In this document: piece after piece, positions 1 to 8,327 of the stretch
Position numbering within the stretch: the stretch's first letter is position 1
Layout of the letters: each line of letters begins with the position of its first letter
Assembly (NCBI GenBank): GCA_050117315.1
Contig: JASFMY010000102.1
Location: forward strand, 1 to 25,879
Direction of reading: 5' to 3'
Length of the DNA stretch: 25,879 bases
Origin: JANQIV01 sp050117315
GTDB lineage: Bacteria; Bacteroidota; Ignavibacteria; Ignavibacteriales; Melioribacteraceae
The notes under the pieces: generated by a model
What the model was told of the DNA's origin: nothing
Seen by the model: the letters and a program-made list of their open reading frames with translations, nothing else
Databases searched by the model: none
Made by a program: the position numbers and the translations under genes

Positions 1-2
1 TT

Positions 3-71
3 GATGAGATTAATCAAGAACCTGTAATTTTTAAATGGAAATATAAAATGGATGATATCAATCTAAATTGA
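3..71 (+). CDS. possible C-terminal end of an unidentified gene (partial at window edge)
   Basis: One plus-strand frame is open from the first bases of the window to a TGA at 69-71, giving 22 residues that end in WKYKMDDINLN. It could be the tail of a gene that begins outside the window. The stretch is too short to assign to a family, and an open frame of this length is common by chance in AT-rich DNA. The following gene converges on it and shares no promoter region with it, so context does not help. Low confidence. Confidence 0.3.
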   Translation, partial: DEINQEPVIFKWKYKMDDINLN

Positions 72-109
72 TATGTTATTTTCTGAACGGTATACTAGTA
101 GTCGAATGC

Positions 110-185
110 AATGTCGTTCCTCCGGAACTTTAGTTCTTATTGTTTCTTTTGTATTTACCATAATGCCATTCTTACGGGATTAGAG
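110..185. repeat. pair of imperfect 24-bp direct repeats with small hairpins
   Basis: Two 24-bp units at 110-133 and 162-185 fit the same pattern, AATGYCRTTCYTMCGGRAY followed by a short AG-ending tail. They start 52 bp apart. The first unit contains the short hairpin GTTCC-TCC-GGAAC. The pair lies in the gap downstream of the efflux operon, outside its terminator. It looks like an interspersed intergenic (REP- or MITE-like) repeat, but only genome-wide copy number could show that. Confidence 0.45.
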
Positions 186-193
186 AACAATTA

Positions 194-232
194 TAAAAAA
201 AGCTGTCATTTAAATTAGATGACAGCTTTTCT
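194..232 (-). terminator. strong intrinsic terminator of the efflux operon
   Basis: Read on the minus strand, the arm AGCTGTCAT and its exact complement ATGACAGCT enclose a 9-nt loop, followed at once by a run of seven T. It lies about 30 bp past the stop codon of the outer-membrane channel gene, where the operon should end. The plus strand also shows A's before and T's after the stem, so it may work in both directions. Confidence 0.85.
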
Positions 233-260
233 ATTAAAATCGAATGCTTATTTCAAACAC

Positions 261-1712
261 TTAGTTGGTTCCACCGCCTAGAGCTTTATATAAAGCAACT
301 GTTAATGTTAATTGTTCAAGGTTATCATTAACTTGGCTAAGCTGTGCGGCAAGCAAATTACGGCGAGCAGCTAAAACTTCGGTGTAGTTTGCTTCACCTG
401 CTACCAATAATGTTTTAGTAAAATCAACCGCATCTTTTAAAGAATGAATCTGGTCATCACGTAATTCTTTTTTATCGAATGTAGTTTCATAATTAAATAG
501 AATATTTGAAACTTCCTGGCCAGCTGAAAGGACAGTATTGCTAAATCTAAGCAATGCTTCTTTTTGTTGAGCTTCTGCAATTTCAACGTTAGCAGTTAAT
601 CGGTTATTATAAAATATTGGCTGGGTTAAACCGGCAACAAAATTAGCCGCTAGATTTGCAGGATTAAAAAAGTCCTTAAAATCTCCAGCATAGCCAGTTT
701 TAGCACTAAGAGTTAGTGACGGGTACAAACTTGCTTTTGCCGAACCAGTATATGCATAAGCGGCAAGTAGGCTTAATTCAGCTTGTTTTACATCAGGCCT
801 TTTTGCAAGAAATTGTGCCGGAACTCCATGTGCAAGTTCTTTTACAATTTTCTGGCTGCTTAATATTGTTCTATCAATTTCACCGGGTTTACGGTTTAAC
901 AAAACACAAAGCGCGTTTTCTTGTTCTCTAATTGAAGTTTCCAAATTAAAAACTGTAAGCTGAGTGCTAAAGAGCAGCGCGTAACTTTGTGAAACAGATG
1001 CCGCGTTTTGTTGTCCGGCTTCTTTTAACGCTGCCATAGTTTTAGCATTCTCTTCTAAGGCAATAACAGTTTCTTTAGATATTTGCAATTGTTCATCAAG
1101 AGAAAGCAAGTTATAATAGCTATTTGCAATAGAGGCAATCAACTCTGTTTGAACAAGATTTTTATACTCGTAACTATTTAGATAGTTTGCATATTCTGCT
1201 CTTGCCTGTTCATTTAGCTTACCCCATAAATCAATTTCCCAAGAAGCAGAAAGCCCTAATGTATTTGCATGAGTTGAATAGCCGAATACATCAGTTCCAT
1301 TTCCGCCACTGCTTGTTCTTGTATGATCTACCTGGACACCAACATCAAGAGACGGGTATTTTTCACCGGTTGCAATACTTAAACCAGCCCTTGCTTGTTC
1401 AATACGTGTTAGAGCTATTTGCATATCAACATTTTGTTGAAGCCCTTCTGAAATGAGTGCTTGCAGTTTATCGTCTTTGAAGAACTCTTTCCAGTGAATA
1501 TTTGCGATAGTATTTGTATCGGCTATGCTAGCGTTTTCATCTCTGATTATTCCTTCTGTCTCAACTTCAGGAGATTCACTTAGATTCTGATATGAACTAC
1601 ATGACGTTAACCCGAGGATTAAGATTGTAGTAAGTAAAATTACTTTAATTATATTTTTATTAGTATACATTTTCTTTATCAATGAATTTTTATTATTGAG
1701 CGTTGTTTTCAT
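261..1712 (-). CDS. RND efflux outer-membrane channel lipoprotein (TolC/OprM/NodT type)
   Basis: This is the outer-membrane factor of a tripartite RND pump, forming the trimeric channel-tunnel through which substrates leave the cell. The N-terminus has a basic stretch, a hydrophobic segment and a lipobox (LGLTSC), so it is a lipoprotein. The rest shows the two-fold outer-membrane efflux repeat, with QARAGLSIATGEKYPSLD in the first half and QAELSLLAAYAYTGSAKASLYPSL in the second. At about 480 residues it has normal OprM/NodT length. The ATG at 1712 is preferred: it overlaps the end of the pump gene by about 20 bp, which suits translational coupling, and GAAGA precedes it. A TTG at 1724 and an ATG at 1670 are also possible, and all three keep the lipobox. 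It is the last gene of the operon. Substrate unknown. Confidence 0.95.
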   Translation of the reverse strand: MKTTLNNKNSLIKKMYTNKNIIKVILLTTILILGLTSCSSYQNLSESPEVETEGIIRDENASIADTNTIANIHWKEFFKDDKLQALISEGLQQNVDMQIALTRIEQARAGLSIATGEKYPSLDVGVQVDHTRTSSGGNGTDVFGYSTHANTLGLSASWEIDLWGKLNEQARAEYANYLNSYEYKNLVQTELIASIANSYYNLLSLDEQLQISKETVIALEENAKTMAALKEAGQQNAASVSQSYALLFSTQLTVFNLETSIREQENALCVLLNRKPGEIDRTILSSQKIVKELAHGVPAQFLAKRPDVKQAELSLLAAYAYTGSAKASLYPSLTLSAKTGYAGDFKDFFNPANLAANFVAGLTQPIFYNNRLTANVEIAEAQQKEALLRFSNTVLSAGQEVSNILFNYETTFDKKELRDDQIHSLKDAVDFTKTLLVAGEANYTEVLAARRNLLAAQLSQVNDNLEQLTLTVALYKALGGGTN

Positions 1713-4700
1713 TATTTTCTTCAATTTGTATGTTTCCTTTACTAAACTTTTCTTGAAGGCCTTGGAAGAGGATAAACAATACCGGGATTATTAAGATTCC
1801 CATAAAAGTTCCAAACAGCATTCCGCCAACGGCACTAATACCAATAGATTTATTACCAATTGCTCCGGCACCGCTTGCAAAGGCAAGAGGTATAAGGCCA
1901 ATAATCATTGTAAGAGCTGTCATCATTACCGGGCGTAAACGGGCAACCGCACCGCTTATCGCAGCTTCAACAAGGCTTAGCCCTTGTCTGCGGCGTTGTA
2001 AAGCATATTCAACTATTAGTATGGCTGTTTTGGCTAGTAAGCCTATAAGCATAACCAGTGATATTTGAACATAGATATTATTAACAATACCGCTTCCGTT
2101 CATCATGGAAACAAATACAAATAAGTAAACACCGGCTAAACCAATAGGTAAAGAGAAGATAACTGCTAAAGGAACAATATAACTTTCGTATAAAGCAGAA
2201 AGTAGCAAGTAAACAAATACAATACAAAGTACAAATATAAGTGCCGTATTATTACTGCTGCCAACTTCTTCTCTTGTCATTCCTGAAAACTCATAACTAT
2301 ATCCTTCAGGCAAAGGTGATTCTTCTAGAATATTTATAATATCACTAGTCGTGTAACCTCCCGAAAAGTTAGGAATGATTGTAACATTCATAGAAGTGTA
2401 CATGTTAAATCTTGTTAAACCCTGCGGGCCGGAAATATCTTCAACTTTAATGAACTCTGTAATAGGAGCCATTTCTCCATTGCCAGTTTGAATATAAATA
2501 TTGCGTAAATCATCAAGCTTTTCTCTATATTCCGGGGCAGACTGAACAATTACTCTATATTGTTTCCCGTAGGCATTAAAGTTAGAAACATACATACTGC
2601 CTATTTGTGCCTGAAGCTCTGTCATTACACCGCTTAGGGTTAAGCCTGCATTTTTAATTTTTGCAATATCGGCAGTAATTTTTTTCTGCGGGAAATTAGG
2701 GTCGAAAGAATTACTAGCTACCATAACTTCATTGCGCTGCTGTAGTTTTCCAAGGTATTCCGTTGCTACATCATAGAATTTATGTATATCACCGCCAGTA
2801 CGATCCTGCAATTTCAATTCTACACCTGTACTTAAACCAAAGCCATGAATGGTAGGAACAGAGAAAAACATAATACTGGCATTTCTAATTGCAACTGATT
2901 TTTGCTGCATTACAGCAACATATTCGTCCGCTGTCATGTTTCTATCATCCCAAGGAGCCAGCTTAATTATGAAGGAAGCATAAGAACTTGCTGCACCTCT
3001 CATAAAGTTATAACCATTTATAGATGTAACACCGACTATTCCCGGTATCTTATCTGTTATCTCGTTTACTTCATTGATAACGTGCAGGGTTTCTTCTAAT
3101 GAAGAACCCGGGGTTAATGAAATCATTCCCATGATGGCACCACTATCTTCTTGCGGTATAAAACCGGACGGCACCAAATTAATAAGAAACCATAAAATGA
3201 ATGAAAAGACGAGTACAGCTAATACAGATATCCATCTAAGGCTTTTCCTTGTTAAAACTCGAAGAACCTTTTCATAGATATTTGTTGCAGCATTAAAGAA
3301 ATGATTAAATAAATTATAGAATCTCTTTATTATATTTTTTTCATGAAGATTTTCTTTCTTGTGGGCTTTAAGAAATATAGCTGATAAAGACGGGCTTAAA
3401 GTTAAAGCATTAATACCCGAGATCATAATTGCAACAGCCAGGGTAAGCCCGAATTGTTTAAAGAAAACACCACTAGTTCCACCTACAAAACTTACAGGAA
3501 TAAATACCGCGCATGAAACTAAAGTCATCGAAATAATAGCCGATGAAATTTCACCAAGGGTTTTTACAGCGGCTTTTTTCGAATTCTTTTCACCCGCGTC
3601 TAAATTGGCGTAAACTGCTTCAACAACAACGATAGCATCGTCAACAACCATACCTATAGCCAGCACTAACGCGAATAATGTTAGCAAGTTGATTGAGAAG
3701 CCGAAAAGCTGTAAGAATATGAATGTACCGATAACGGAAACCGGAACGGCGATTGCAGGAATAAATGTAGCTCTAAAATTTTGTAGAAAAACTAGAATTA
3801 TCAAGAATACGAGGACAAAAACTTCGATTAATGTTTCAACTAGTTTGTCAATAGATACATTTAGAAACTCACTAACATCCATTCTATATCTATACTCAAT
3901 ACCTTCAGGAAAAGACTTGTAAGCTTCATCCATAAGGTTTTTAACTTGTTCAATAATTTCTTGCGCGTTTGAACCGGCTGTCTGACTTATGGCTAGCATA
4001 GAACCCGGATAGCCATCCCCGGTAGTTGAGTATTGATATGATTGTGCCCCGAGTTCAACATTAGCAACATCTTTTACTCGTAATATATGTGAACCATTGG
4101 AGCGAATAATTATATTTTCAAATTCCTCAGCTGACTCTAGCTTACCGGTAAAGCTAAATGTATACTGAAAAGTTTGATCACTTTGCACTCCAAGTTCACC
4201 TGGAGCTGCTTCAATATTTTGATCACTTAAAGCCGAAATTACTTCCGCTGCTGTAATTTTATATGCTTTCATTACATCTGGTTTTAGCCATATACGCATT
4301 GAATAAGCACCGGCACCAAAACTACTTACACTACCCACGCCAGTAATACGGCTAATCTGCGGGATAATATTTATTTCCGCGTAGTTTTGAACAAATGTCG
4401 CATCGTAATCCGGATTTTTAGACATTAGTTGAATCATTAAAATATTACCGCTTTGTTGTTTCTGCACGGTAACACCAACTTGGTTTACCTCTGCAGGTAA
4501 CAAAGGGGTTGCTTGCGAAACCCTGTTTTGAACAAGTATTGTAGCAATGTCAGGGTCAACACCTTGAGCAAAATATACTTGAATACTTGAAGCACCACCA
4601 TTATAAGCAGAAGAAGTCATATATGTCATTCCTTCAACACCATTAATACGTTCTTCTAACGGAACAATAACGCTGTTCATTACAGTTTCAGCATCTGCAC

Positions 4701-4851
4701 CACTGTATGCTGCTGAAACTCTTACCGTTGGGGGAGCAATATCCGGATATTGTTCAACCGGTAAGGTAACTATTCCTAAGGTACCCAATACAATAAAGAA
4801 TATTGAAACTACAGTAGAGAGTACCGGTCTTTCTATGAATATTTTTAACAT
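1693..4851 (-). CDS. RND multidrug efflux pump, inner-membrane permease (AcrB/MexB, HAE1 family)
   Basis: This is a proton-driven exporter of hydrophobic and amphiphilic compounds, acting as a trimer in the inner membrane. Its 1052 residues match AcrB (1049). The N-terminus has the classic pattern of an IERP motif, a first membrane helix, then LPVEQYPDIAPP. The proton-relay residues are present: D404 and D405 in GMVVDDAIVVVEA, K941 in GLLAKTAILIVEYA, and R971 and T978 in ARLRPVMMTALT, equivalent to AcrB D407, D408, K940, R971 and T978. The gene follows the adaptor by 18 bp and overlaps the channel gene, so all three parts form one transcription unit. It appears intact. The substrate range cannot be read from sequence, and HAE1 membership is by overall similarity. 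Confidence 0.97.
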   Translation of the reverse strand: MLKIFIERPVLSTVVSIFFIVLGTLGIVTLPVEQYPDIAPPTVRVSAAYSGADAETVMNSVIVPLEERINGVEGMTYMTSSAYNGGASSIQVYFAQGVDPDIATILVQNRVSQATPLLPAEVNQVGVTVQKQQSGNILMIQLMSKNPDYDATFVQNYAEINIIPQISRITGVGSVSSFGAGAYSMRIWLKPDVMKAYKITAAEVISALSDQNIEAAPGELGVQSDQTFQYTFSFTGKLESAEEFENIIIRSNGSHILRVKDVANVELGAQSYQYSTTGDGYPGSMLAISQTAGSNAQEIIEQVKNLMDEAYKSFPEGIEYRYRMDVSEFLNVSIDKLVETLIEVFVLVFLIILVFLQNFRATFIPAIAVPVSVIGTFIFLQLFGFSINLLTLFALVLAIGMVVDDAIVVVEAVYANLDAGEKNSKKAAVKTLGEISSAIISMTLVSCAVFIPVSFVGGTSGVFFKQFGLTLAVAIMISGINALTLSPSLSAIFLKAHKKENLHEKNIIKRFYNLFNHFFNAATNIYEKVLRVLTRKSLRWISVLAVLVFSFILWFLINLVPSGFIPQEDSGAIMGMISLTPGSSLEETLHVINEVNEITDKIPGIVGVTSINGYNFMRGAASSYASFIIKLAPWDDRNMTADEYVAVMQQKSVAIRNASIMFFSVPTIHGFGLSTGVELKLQDRTGGDIHKFYDVATEYLGKLQQRNEVMVASNSFDPNFPQKKITADIAKIKNAGLTLSGVMTELQAQIGSMYVSNFNAYGKQYRVIVQSAPEYREKLDDLRNIYIQTGNGEMAPITEFIKVEDISGPQGLTRFNMYTSMNVTIIPNFSGGYTTSDIINILEESPLPEGYSYEFSGMTREEVGSSNNTALIFVLCIVFVYLLLSALYESYIVPLAVIFSLPIGLAGVYLFVFVSMMNGSGIVNNIYVQISLVMLIGLLAKTAILIVEYALQRRRQGLSLVEAAISGAVARLRPVMMTALTMIIGLIPLAFASGAGAIGNKSIGISAVGGMLFGTFMGILIIPVLFILFQGLQEKFSKGNIQIEENNENNAQ

Positions 4852-4869
4852 TTTTGTATTCTTTAAATT

Positions 4870-5928
4870 TTATTGAATTTTTATTTTTTGACCATTTTTC
4901 AAATTGATTATTCCTTCAGTAACTATTTTATCGCCGCCGACAAGCCCATCAAGAACAACAAACTTTTTACCGTCAGCAGTTGGCAATACACTAACTAATT
5001 TCTGAACAACAGAATCTCCCTCTACTTTATAAACCAATATTTTATCTTGACGCTGGAAAGCAGCAGTTTGAGGAACCATTAACACATTGCTGTAATATTT
5101 AGGAATAACTACTTTTGCACTACTACCACTTAACAGCAAACCATTTTTATTAGTGAAAGCTGCCCTAAAATTAACTGCTCCGGTATTTTCATCTACAACA
5201 CCAGATATTGTTAGTATACTACCCATTTGATCATATTCTTTATCATTAGATAGTACCAATTTTACTTCCGGCATGTTTTTTATTTTCTCAGATTTTGTTG
5301 TGCCTTCTGTCTTGTTTAGAAGGCTGTATACTTCTTTTTCATTCATAGAAAAGTACGCAATAATCTGAGACGTGTTGGCAACAGTTGTTAAAACAGATGA
5401 GCTGTTAACTAAGCTTCCCAAACGATAATCAATTGTACCAACTACACCATTTATAGGACTTTTAACGGTTGCCCATCCCATTGTTGCTTTTGCATTTTCT
5501 AATGCTGCTTTTGCCGATGCATAAACATTTTCAAAAGACTGCAAATTCACATCGCTTATGATATTTTTTTCTGCTAGTGGACGCATTCTCTCAACATCTA
5601 ACTTGGCAGTATTATAATTTGCCTGAGCTGTTTCAAGAGCATTAACTGCTGAAGGTGCATTGATCTTAAACAAAGCCTGTCCTTTAGTAACAAGAGATCC
5701 TTCATCAATATAAACAGCTTCAACATATCCATCTACCCGGGGCTTTATTTCAACATCTACTTCACCTTTTAGTACAGCCGGATAAACGTTTTGAAGTTCA
5801 GCATCTTGAGGTGTTAAAACAGCAACCGGAAATGAACCAACAGTTTGCGGTTTTTTTTGTTTGCCTCCACATGATGCTAAAAAAATAAGGACTAAAAGTC
5901 CTCCAACGAAAAGTGTTTTGTTTCTCAT
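4870..5928 (-). CDS. RND efflux periplasmic adaptor lipoprotein (AcrA/MexA, HlyD family)
   Basis: This is the periplasmic membrane-fusion protein that joins the inner-membrane pump to the outer-membrane channel. It has a short signal sequence and a lipobox, LASC at Cys20, so it should be lipid-anchored like AcrA. The sequence then shows a biotinyl-lipoyl-like half (VEIKPRVDGYVEAVYIDEGSLV), an alpha-helical hairpin (about residues 95-145), the second lipoyl half (TVKSPINGVVGTIDYRLGSLV), a beta-barrel and a membrane-proximal domain. At 352 residues it is normal for the family. It is the first gene of the pump operon, with 92 bp between it and the TetR gene upstream. That gap contains a near-copy of the palindrome found in front of tetR. 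Confidence 0.96.
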   Translation of the reverse strand: MRNKTLFVGGLLVLIFLASCGGKQKKPQTVGSFPVAVLTPQDAELQNVYPAVLKGEVDVEIKPRVDGYVEAVYIDEGSLVTKGQALFKINAPSAVNALETAQANYNTAKLDVERMRPLAEKNIISDVNLQSFENVYASAKAALENAKATMGWATVKSPINGVVGTIDYRLGSLVNSSSVLTTVANTSQIIAYFSMNEKEVYSLLNKTEGTTKSEKIKNMPEVKLVLSNDKEYDQMGSILTISGVVDENTGAVNFRAAFTNKNGLLLSGSSAKVVIPKYYSNVLMVPQTAAFQRQDKILVYKVEGDSVVQKLVSVLPTADGKKFVVLDGLVGGDKIVTEGIINLKNGQKIKIQ

Positions 5929-5989
5929 AACTTATCTTTTTATTTAATAATTAGTTTTAAGTTGATTATCCTTAACGGTAATATATTTT

Positions 5990-6002
5990 CTCACATTGTT
6001 AG
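5990..6002. promoter_or_regulatory. candidate TetR operator upstream of the efflux operon
   Basis: The sequence CTCACATTGTTAG matches the palindrome upstream of tetR (CTAACATTGTTAG in the same orientation) at 12 of 13 positions. It lies about 61 bp before the adaptor start, a plausible place for a repressor site at the pump promoter. The match is seen directly; its role as an operator is inferred. Confidence 0.55.
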
Positions 6003-6020
6003 ATTTTTAGTAAAAAAAAG

Positions 6021-6605
6021 TTAAATACCCCTTAAAAATCTTTCTATTGAATTTATGAAAAGCTTTTTGGGCTGGGTTTTTATTAATTTCGAGGGTTTCT
6101 CTATTCGCATAACACTAAAAATAAATCCATGGTTTATGCACATCCAGCTAAACATTAAATCTCCTGTCTCTTCTTTGCCATTAGATATTTTTTGAAACAA
6201 TTTTTTAACTTCAAGAATAATTGTTTTTATTTCTTCATTAGCTGCTGGACGTTCTATGCTGAACATCAATTTATATAATTGAGAATACTTAAATGCAAAA
6301 TCCCAATGACTTTCGGATAGATGTAATATTATTTTTCTAGGATCGTTTTCATTTTTCTTTACTTTCTCATAATTACTATGCAACATTCTATGGCCAAATA
6401 ATATCAAATGTTCAAGTAAATCTTTTTTATTTTTAAAATGCTCATAAACAATTGGAGGGGCATATTCAATGGCATCTGCAATCCTACGAATTGTAACTGC
6501 TTCCCATCCTTCATCTGCTACAATTTCCAATGCTGTATCTAAAATACTTTTTCTAACAGTTTCTTTTTCTCTAAGTTTTCTTTCTTTACTTCCCACGTTA
6601 ACCAC
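6021..6605 (-). CDS. TetR/AcrR family transcriptional regulator, probable repressor of the adjacent pump
   Basis: This is a 194-residue one-component regulator. Residues about 15-62 form the TetR helix-turn-helix: ILDTALEIVADEGWEAVTIRRIADAIEY, then APPIVYEHFKNKKDLLEHLI, which carries the typical Y-HF-K-K-L recognition-helix signature. The C-terminal two thirds are helical, as expected for a ligand-binding and dimerisation domain. The gene has the same orientation as the pump operon and lies directly upstream, the usual arrangement for local control. No ATG is available near the N-terminus; the start is probably GTG at 6605 or the in-frame GTG at 6596. A 13-bp palindrome 11 bp upstream suggests autoregulation. 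Ligand unknown. Confidence 0.92.
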   Translation of the reverse strand: MVNVGSKERKLREKETVRKSILDTALEIVADEGWEAVTIRRIADAIEYAPPIVYEHFKNKKDLLEHLILFGHRMLHSNYEKVKKNENDPRKIILHLSESHWDFAFKYSQLYKLMFSIERPAANEEIKTIILEVKKLFQKISNGKEETGDLMFSWMCINHGFIFSVMRIEKPSKLIKTQPKKLFINSIERFLRGI

Positions 6606-6615
6606 GTTATAAATT

Positions 6616-6640
6616 CTAACAATGTTAGGTGCAAACCTAA
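6616..6640. promoter_or_regulatory. overlapping palindromes upstream of tetR (candidate operator)
   Basis: CTAACAATGTTAG at 6616-6628 is a perfect palindrome around a central base. It overlaps a second inverted repeat, TTAGGT-gcaa-ACCTAA, at 6625-6640. Both sit immediately upstream of the GTG start of tetR, where an autorepressor would block transcription or initiation. The first palindrome recurs with one mismatch in front of the pump operon. Confidence 0.6.
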
Positions 6641-6902
6641 TGATTTGTTATAATTCTTCCAAAAAAAATAAAAATATTTTTTTATAGATTTGAAGAGCAC
6701 TGAAGAGTTTATATTATGTCTGAATAATCCGTTTTTTTATCCAAAATATCAGGAAATTATAGCTCTAGAAAATAATTCATATAAAAAGAATTCTTGTAAT
6801 AATTTTAATTAAGTTTCTAAGCAGTGCCATGTATTTAAATTAAATCTTCTACGTTCTTGAACTTGGTTAGAAAAAATAGATCTTAATGGTTTATAGAATT
6901 AC

Positions 6903-6926
6903 TTTTGATAATTAATAATATCAAAA
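6903..6926. promoter_or_regulatory. 8-bp inverted repeat upstream of the dehydrogenase gene
   Basis: TTTTGATA (6903-6910) and TATCAAAA (6919-6926) are exact complements separated by 8 bases. The centre of the repeat is 31 bp before the first TGTAT box. It could be a second regulator site, but such AT-rich repeats also arise by chance in this background. Confidence 0.3.
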
Positions 6927-6945
6927 ATATTAGTACGAGGAAATT

Positions 6946-6972
6946 TGTATAAGATTTTCCGCCTTTTGTATA
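6946..6972 (+). promoter_or_regulatory. candidate AraC-type operator (TGTAT direct repeat) upstream of the YqhD-like gene
   Basis: Two TGTAT boxes lie exactly 21 bp apart, two helical turns, with AGATTTTCC and CCTTTTGTATA between and at the end. The element recurs with four mismatches in 27 at 9787-9813, upstream of the aldo/keto reductase. AraC-family proteins typically bind direct half-sites on one face of the helix. It ends 89 bp before the GTG start, a suitable position for an activator. The likely binder is the AraC protein encoded at 14005-14895. Confidence 0.65.
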
Positions 6973-7061
6973 ATTTGATTTAGTTTTTACAAGCTAAATT
7001 GGTAGCGTAGAAAAAATAATTTTTGAAATACAATAGATATAATTTATAAAAGGAGTTAACA

Positions 7062-8210
7062 GTGAGAGATTTCACATATTACAACCCAACCAGAATTGAA
7101 TTTGGCAAGGGAAAAGAAAATAACATTGGACAATACATTTCAGAATATGGTGTATCAAAGGTTTTAATTGTCTATGGATCAGAAAGAATTAAAAAAAATG
7201 GTTTGTTTGATGCTGTTGCAAAATCGCTTAGCGATAAAGGCATTAGCTACGAAGAGCTTGGCGGTGTTGTAAGTAATCCGGTATTGAGTAAAGTTTATGA
7301 AGGGGTTGAACTTGCAAAATCAACTAAAGTTGAAGCGGTGTTAGCTATCGGCGGCGGTTCGGTGCTTGACTCTTCAAAAGCAATTGCTGCAGGTGCTATG
7401 TATGAAGGAGATGTTTGGGATTTCTTTACATTTAAAGCATTTGCAAACCAAGCATTAAAAATATTTGATATTATGACACTTGCGGCAACCGGTAGTGAAA
7501 TGAACAATTTTGCTGTTGTTACAAAAGAAGAAACAAAAGAGAAATTTAGCCTTGGAGGTTCGGCAACATTCCCAACGGTTTCGGTAATTAACCCGGAATT
7601 ACAAGCATCTGTAACTAAAGATTATCTAGTTTATTCTGCTGCCGATATTTTCGCGCACACTTTGGATATGTATTTTTCTGCTGCTTATATCCCGGAATTT
7701 ATTTTAGCACATTCAGAAAATATATTAAATACAGTTGTTCGTACAACTAATATTTTATTAAAGGATGCTGATAATTACGAAGCACGCGCTGAGTTTGCGT
7801 GGGCTGCTACTCAAGCATTAAACTTTTCTACTTTCTGCGGTGTTGAAGCTAATAGATTTGATACTCACTTTATCGAACATACTTTATCAGCAGAATATAA
7901 TATTGCACACGGTGCCGGATTATCAATAGTTGTACCGGCCTGGATGAAATGGCAAAAAGATAATCTTCCTGAACGATTTGAAAGATTTGCACAAAAAGTA
8001 TTTAATGTTGAAGGTGCCGATGCCAGTATTGATGCTTTGATTGACTGGTATAAAGAAATTGGAACTCCGGTAACATTAACAGAAGGTAAAATTCCAAATG
8101 AAGATATTCCTAGACTTGTTAAATTATTACTCCCTCTTGGTGCAATGTGGGGAGCTGAACAATTATATACAAAAGAAATGATTACAGCAGTTTTAGAAAA
8201 CGCAAAATAG
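7062..8210 (+). CDS. iron-containing alcohol dehydrogenase, YqhD/butanol dehydrogenase type
   Basis: This cytoplasmic oxidoreductase reduces aldehydes to alcohols, usually with NADPH in this subgroup. It has 382 residues against 387 in E. coli YqhD and begins with the family pattern YYNPTRIEFGKG. The nucleotide-binding GGGSVLDSSKAIAAG is at 97-111 and AATGSEMN at 141-148. The metal ligands are D195 and H199 (AADIFAHTLD), then H269 and H283 (DTHFIEHTLSAEYNIAHG), with the same 14-residue spacing as the two metal histidines of FucO. The start is GTG at 7062 with AAGGAG upstream. A candidate AraC operator precedes it. With the nearby aldo/keto reductase and AraC gene it suggests an aldehyde-detoxification role like that of YqhD. 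Natural substrate unknown. Confidence 0.93.
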   Translation: MRDFTYYNPTRIEFGKGKENNIGQYISEYGVSKVLIVYGSERIKKNGLFDAVAKSLSDKGISYEELGGVVSNPVLSKVYEGVELAKSTKVEAVLAIGGGSVLDSSKAIAAGAMYEGDVWDFFTFKAFANQALKIFDIMTLAATGSEMNNFAVVTKEETKEKFSLGGSATFPTVSVINPELQASVTKDYLVYSAADIFAHTLDMYFSAAYIPEFILAHSENILNTVVRTTNILLKDADNYEARAEFAWAATQALNFSTFCGVEANRFDTHFIEHTLSAEYNIAHGAGLSIVVPAWMKWQKDNLPERFERFAQKVFNVEGADASIDALIDWYKEIGTPVTLTEGKIPNEDIPRLVKLLLPLGAMWGAEQLYTKEMITAVLENAK

Positions 8211-8223
8211 TTAGTAATAGTAT

Positions 8224-8256
8224 AATTCACGGTGCACAAAGTATGCGCTGTGAATT
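8224..8256 (+). other. 12-bp stem hairpin between the dehydrogenase and flavodoxin genes
   Basis: AATTCACGGTGC (8224-8235) can pair with GCGCTGTGAATT (8245-8256) across a 9-nt loop; two of the twelve pairs are G-U wobbles in RNA. It begins 13 bp after the dehydrogenase stop codon. No U-run follows, so it is not a standard terminator. It could stabilise the upstream mRNA, attenuate read-through, or be a protein-binding inverted repeat. Confidence 0.5.
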
Positions 8257-8327
8257 AATATAGATTGTTATTTGATTTATATATTTCCCATTGCAAATAA
8301 TTAAATATTAACAAAGAGGATATAATT

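Larger units (their letters stand above)
6606..7061. other. AT-rich divergent intergenic region between tetR and the dehydrogenase gene
   Basis: No gene is visible in these 456 bases. The left end carries the tetR palindromes (6616-6640). The right half carries a TTTTGATA inverted repeat (6903-6926), the double TGTAT element (6946-6972) and the AAGGAG ribosome binding site of the dehydrogenase. The middle part (about 6650-6900) is AT-rich and I see no clear structure in it. Confidence 0.7.

Noticed and set aside
3074..3922. Plus-strand frames inside the RND pump gene
   Set aside because: They are antisense to a complete AcrB-type gene and encode no recognisable protein.
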